A stretch of DNA of 64,000 nucleotides, taken from contig NC_082597.1 in the NCBI RefSeq assembly GCF_030936135.1, positions 44,585,095 to 44,649,094 of the forward strand, in the 5' to 3' direction. The notes beneath the pieces are model-generated. The model ran no database searches and was not told the origin of the DNA. It saw nothing but the letters and a program-made list of their open reading frames with translations. The number at the start of each line of letters is the position of its first letter. Within the stretch, counting starts at the first letter, position 1. Below, piece by piece: positions 61,860 to 64,000 of the stretch. The DNA comes from Gavia stellata. Taxonomy: Eukaryota; Chordata; Aves; Gaviiformes; Gaviidae. The position numbers were made by a program, and so were the translations under genes.

Positions 61860-63039
61860 CTGTAAAAGAAAAGTTCTTATTTTTCTTTGCCTTCGAGTTC
61901 AAACTGAGACCACACACTGTATCAAACATTGAGTTTGCCATTACCCAGCTGAAAACAACCAGATGCAATTATGTATTTTAATTAAGCCACTGTCTTCTAA
62001 TTTGATACAAATTTAATTTTTACATTCCTTCAGTACTTCAAGATCATCTGTGTGAAAATGTGTTCAAATTGCTCAGTCTGACAAATAAGTGCCTCCTTGT
62101 AAGCAGAGAAATCTTTTAAATTAAACTACTTAATTCAAGCAAATATTTACATTACTTTATACTAGCTTAGATAATTTAATTCTTCTTTATTTATAAAGAC
62201 GACCTATTTTTAAAAAATCTATTAATTTAATTGAAGGGTTTAAAAAAAGTAATCTCTAAAATATCAACCTAGATGAATTCTCCAAGTTTTATTAGAGAAA
62301 CGAAGGAGACTTCAATACTATTTGTTGTGAATGCCAGTATTTCAACAGAAGCAGTTTATGAATATCCTATTAATCACTAAATTACAATCAGTATTGATAA
62401 AGTTTAGAATAATTTCACACTACTTACTCTTCACTGATCAGGTGGCGTAGTAGTTCTGTTTAACAGATTTTCAGCACAGATGGAATGTAATAAAATCTAA
62501 TAATTAATGCTAAAGGTCTAAAAACAAATGAAAACTTTTTTTTTTTTAAGTGATTGCTATTTCTGCATTTGCTTTTTAACTAATATTAAGGAAATCCAAT
62601 TTTCAGAGGCTGTAGTACTTTTCTTGAGATTCCTTAGAAAATTTTCAGTAGGGTATTCTAGAAGAGCGGCAACAAGAACCTCTTGTCTTCTTTGTAAAAG
62701 CTGACTTTATACTGAAAAATTTGTAGGGAATGGTACCATACCCACTGTGTTCTACAAAATGCCCAGCCTGCCTTCAGTGCACTACAAATACAGAGTCCAA
62801 CACATTCCCAACAATGGAGTACCCCACCACAGAAAAAATGGAAACACATAGAAAAAATATTCAGAACTGTAGATTTACAACCATATTTCATACAAATGTT
62901 AAATATGATTAACATCTTTTAAAGCTCAACCCAGCTGACTACTGGGGTTAAGTTGAATTTGTACATAAAGAGCTTAAAATGAGAATACGTGAACAAAAAG
63001 TGTGACAATTTTAAATTTATTTGTTTAAATTGCACATAC
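61860..63039 (-). other. PPP1R12A intron
   Basis: About 1.2 kb, AT-rich. It contains one 28-base acceptor/donor pair at 62,428-62,455 that I rejected as an exon because it brings an in-frame stop. Confidence 0.8.
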
Positions 63040-63056
63040 CTTGAAAGGCTATCACT
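63040..63056 (-). CDS. PPP1R12A: PPP1R12A 17-base microexon (SDSLS + split Arg)
   Basis: Acceptor CCCTCCCCACCTCAG is followed by 17 bases reading AGT GAT AGC CTT TCA AG, then donor GTATGT. It encodes SDSLS and the first two bases of an Arg codon completed by the exon at 61,859, giving SDSLSRYD against human TDSISRYE. Phase and sequence both fit. The pyrimidine tract is strong, as expected for a very short exon. A start two bases later (using the next AG) would break the phase match. Confidence 0.85.
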
Positions 63057-64000
63057 CTGAGGTGGGGAGGGGTAAAAAGAGAGAAAAAGAATAGATCAAG
63101 TCAATAACTAATTAAACAAAACATGTAACAATCTGTGAACAAGTATAGCCAAACAGTTATGTTAAACGCACACGCTATGCCACAGTATATATCATCTGAA
63201 CATTGTCAAGCTTCAATTTTGTTATGTCTGGAAGAGAACATAAATACATGCTAGAATGTGCTTGCCAAAATAAGATTTACAAGGACATTAACATTACACT
63301 CTAAAAGTCTGGACTCTCCTAAATGCTGGAGTCATTTCAGCAGTCAATGCATTCTGTGATTTGCCTGCCTGTTATCAAAGGCATCAGAACTATGGTCCCT
63401 GAATTCCCTACTCCTCCTTCCTCTTCTCTAACATTAGCAATAATGTTTTGAAAGGTCAACATAATAATGACTTCAGCTTAAAATTATAATACAAAATAAG
63501 CTACAATATTATTGTTTCAACATAGGTTGATGGGAAACAAGCTACTATACCAACAACGTAAGGAAGTACTTATTAGACTTAATTTAAATGATAATTTCAT
63601 TTTTTATATTACTTTCTTGCATTCATTCATTCATTCATTTCAGGTGAATCCACAGGCACAAAGTTCAACTCACTTTACTTGACAAGCAAAATTTAATTAG
63701 AAGTGATGACTTAAGAGTTGGGGAGTGCCCACTAAGCATTACATCAGTCATACAAACCTTTTCCCCTTCTGGGTGGTCAATACAGATTCATCATGCACTC
63801 CAATTATAATAACAATCTTCAGTGAAGACATTTCAGTCAAGAAACTCTACTGATGTATCATCACCTGGACACCCTCCAACATTATTCACCTAGCAGTGGC
63901 TGAAGCCTTATCCATAGGTGGGGTTTTTTTGGGGGTGGTGTGGTTTGTTTAGTTTCCTTTTTTAGAAGGAAACTGTATTTTTTCAACTTGCGTAGAGGAA
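63057..64000 (-). other. PPP1R12A intron running out of the window
   Basis: AT-rich sequence with an (ATTC)n repeat at 63,621-63,639. The next upstream exon (acidic GSNKKETQ-type segment) was not seen and should lie to the right of the window. Confidence 0.7.
63621..63639. repeat. (ATTC)n tetranucleotide repeat
   Basis: Nearly five perfect ATTC units in the PPP1R12A intron. Confidence 0.9.

Noticed and set aside
62428..62455. A 28-base minus-strand segment between AAACAG and GTAAGT in a PPP1R12A intron
   Set aside because: Joined to the 17-base exon it reads RTTTPPDQ and then a stop. It has a poor pyrimidine tract and no counterpart in the known protein. At most a poison exon, probably chance.

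Overview
The window reads as vertebrate nuclear DNA, most likely from a bird. It carries several CR1 (chicken repeat 1) LINE copies with the typical CR1 3' end, the coding is split into short exons with GT-AG borders, most of the sequence is AT-rich and non-coding, and there is one strong CpG island. The two recognisable genes, PAWR and PPP1R12A, are also adjacent and co-oriented in human, so this is a conserved syntenic block. The species cannot be fixed from the sequence alone.

Layout, left to right. Positions 1-31,099 are the start of a very large PAWR intron (gene on the minus strand). It holds plus-strand CR1 fragments and simple repeats, and I recognise no further PAWR exon in it. Positions 31,100-31,603 are the first coding exon of PAWR (168 codons), inside a CpG island at about 30,860-33,030 that also holds a probable non-coding first exon. 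About 33-46.7 kb is intergenic. It contains an old CR1 trace, a purine-rich tract and a small isolated GC-rich block near 42.3-42.6 kb followed by one exon-like segment on the plus strand. From about 46.7 kb to the right edge lies the 3' part of PPP1R12A (MYPT1, myosin phosphatase targeting subunit) on the minus strand: a long AT-rich 3' UTR, the terminal leucine-zipper exon, and five more coding exons whose reading phases all join correctly. The rest of that gene lies beyond the right edge.

The most interesting item is a second, independent C-terminal exon of PPP1R12A at 53,478-53,612. It has a good acceptor in the correct phase, its own stop codon and a possible poly(A) signal. It encodes a zipper that aligns with the normal last exon (13 of 23 residues identical, same leucine heptads). 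It looks like an anciently duplicated last exon that would give the phosphatase subunit a different tail at the segment that docks PKG.

PAWR is a pro-apoptotic, SPSB-binding regulator and PPP1R12A steers protein phosphatase 1 to myosin. They are neighbours with no operon-like relationship. Long intronic and intergenic stretches are described as such. Almost all short open frames in them are chance frames.
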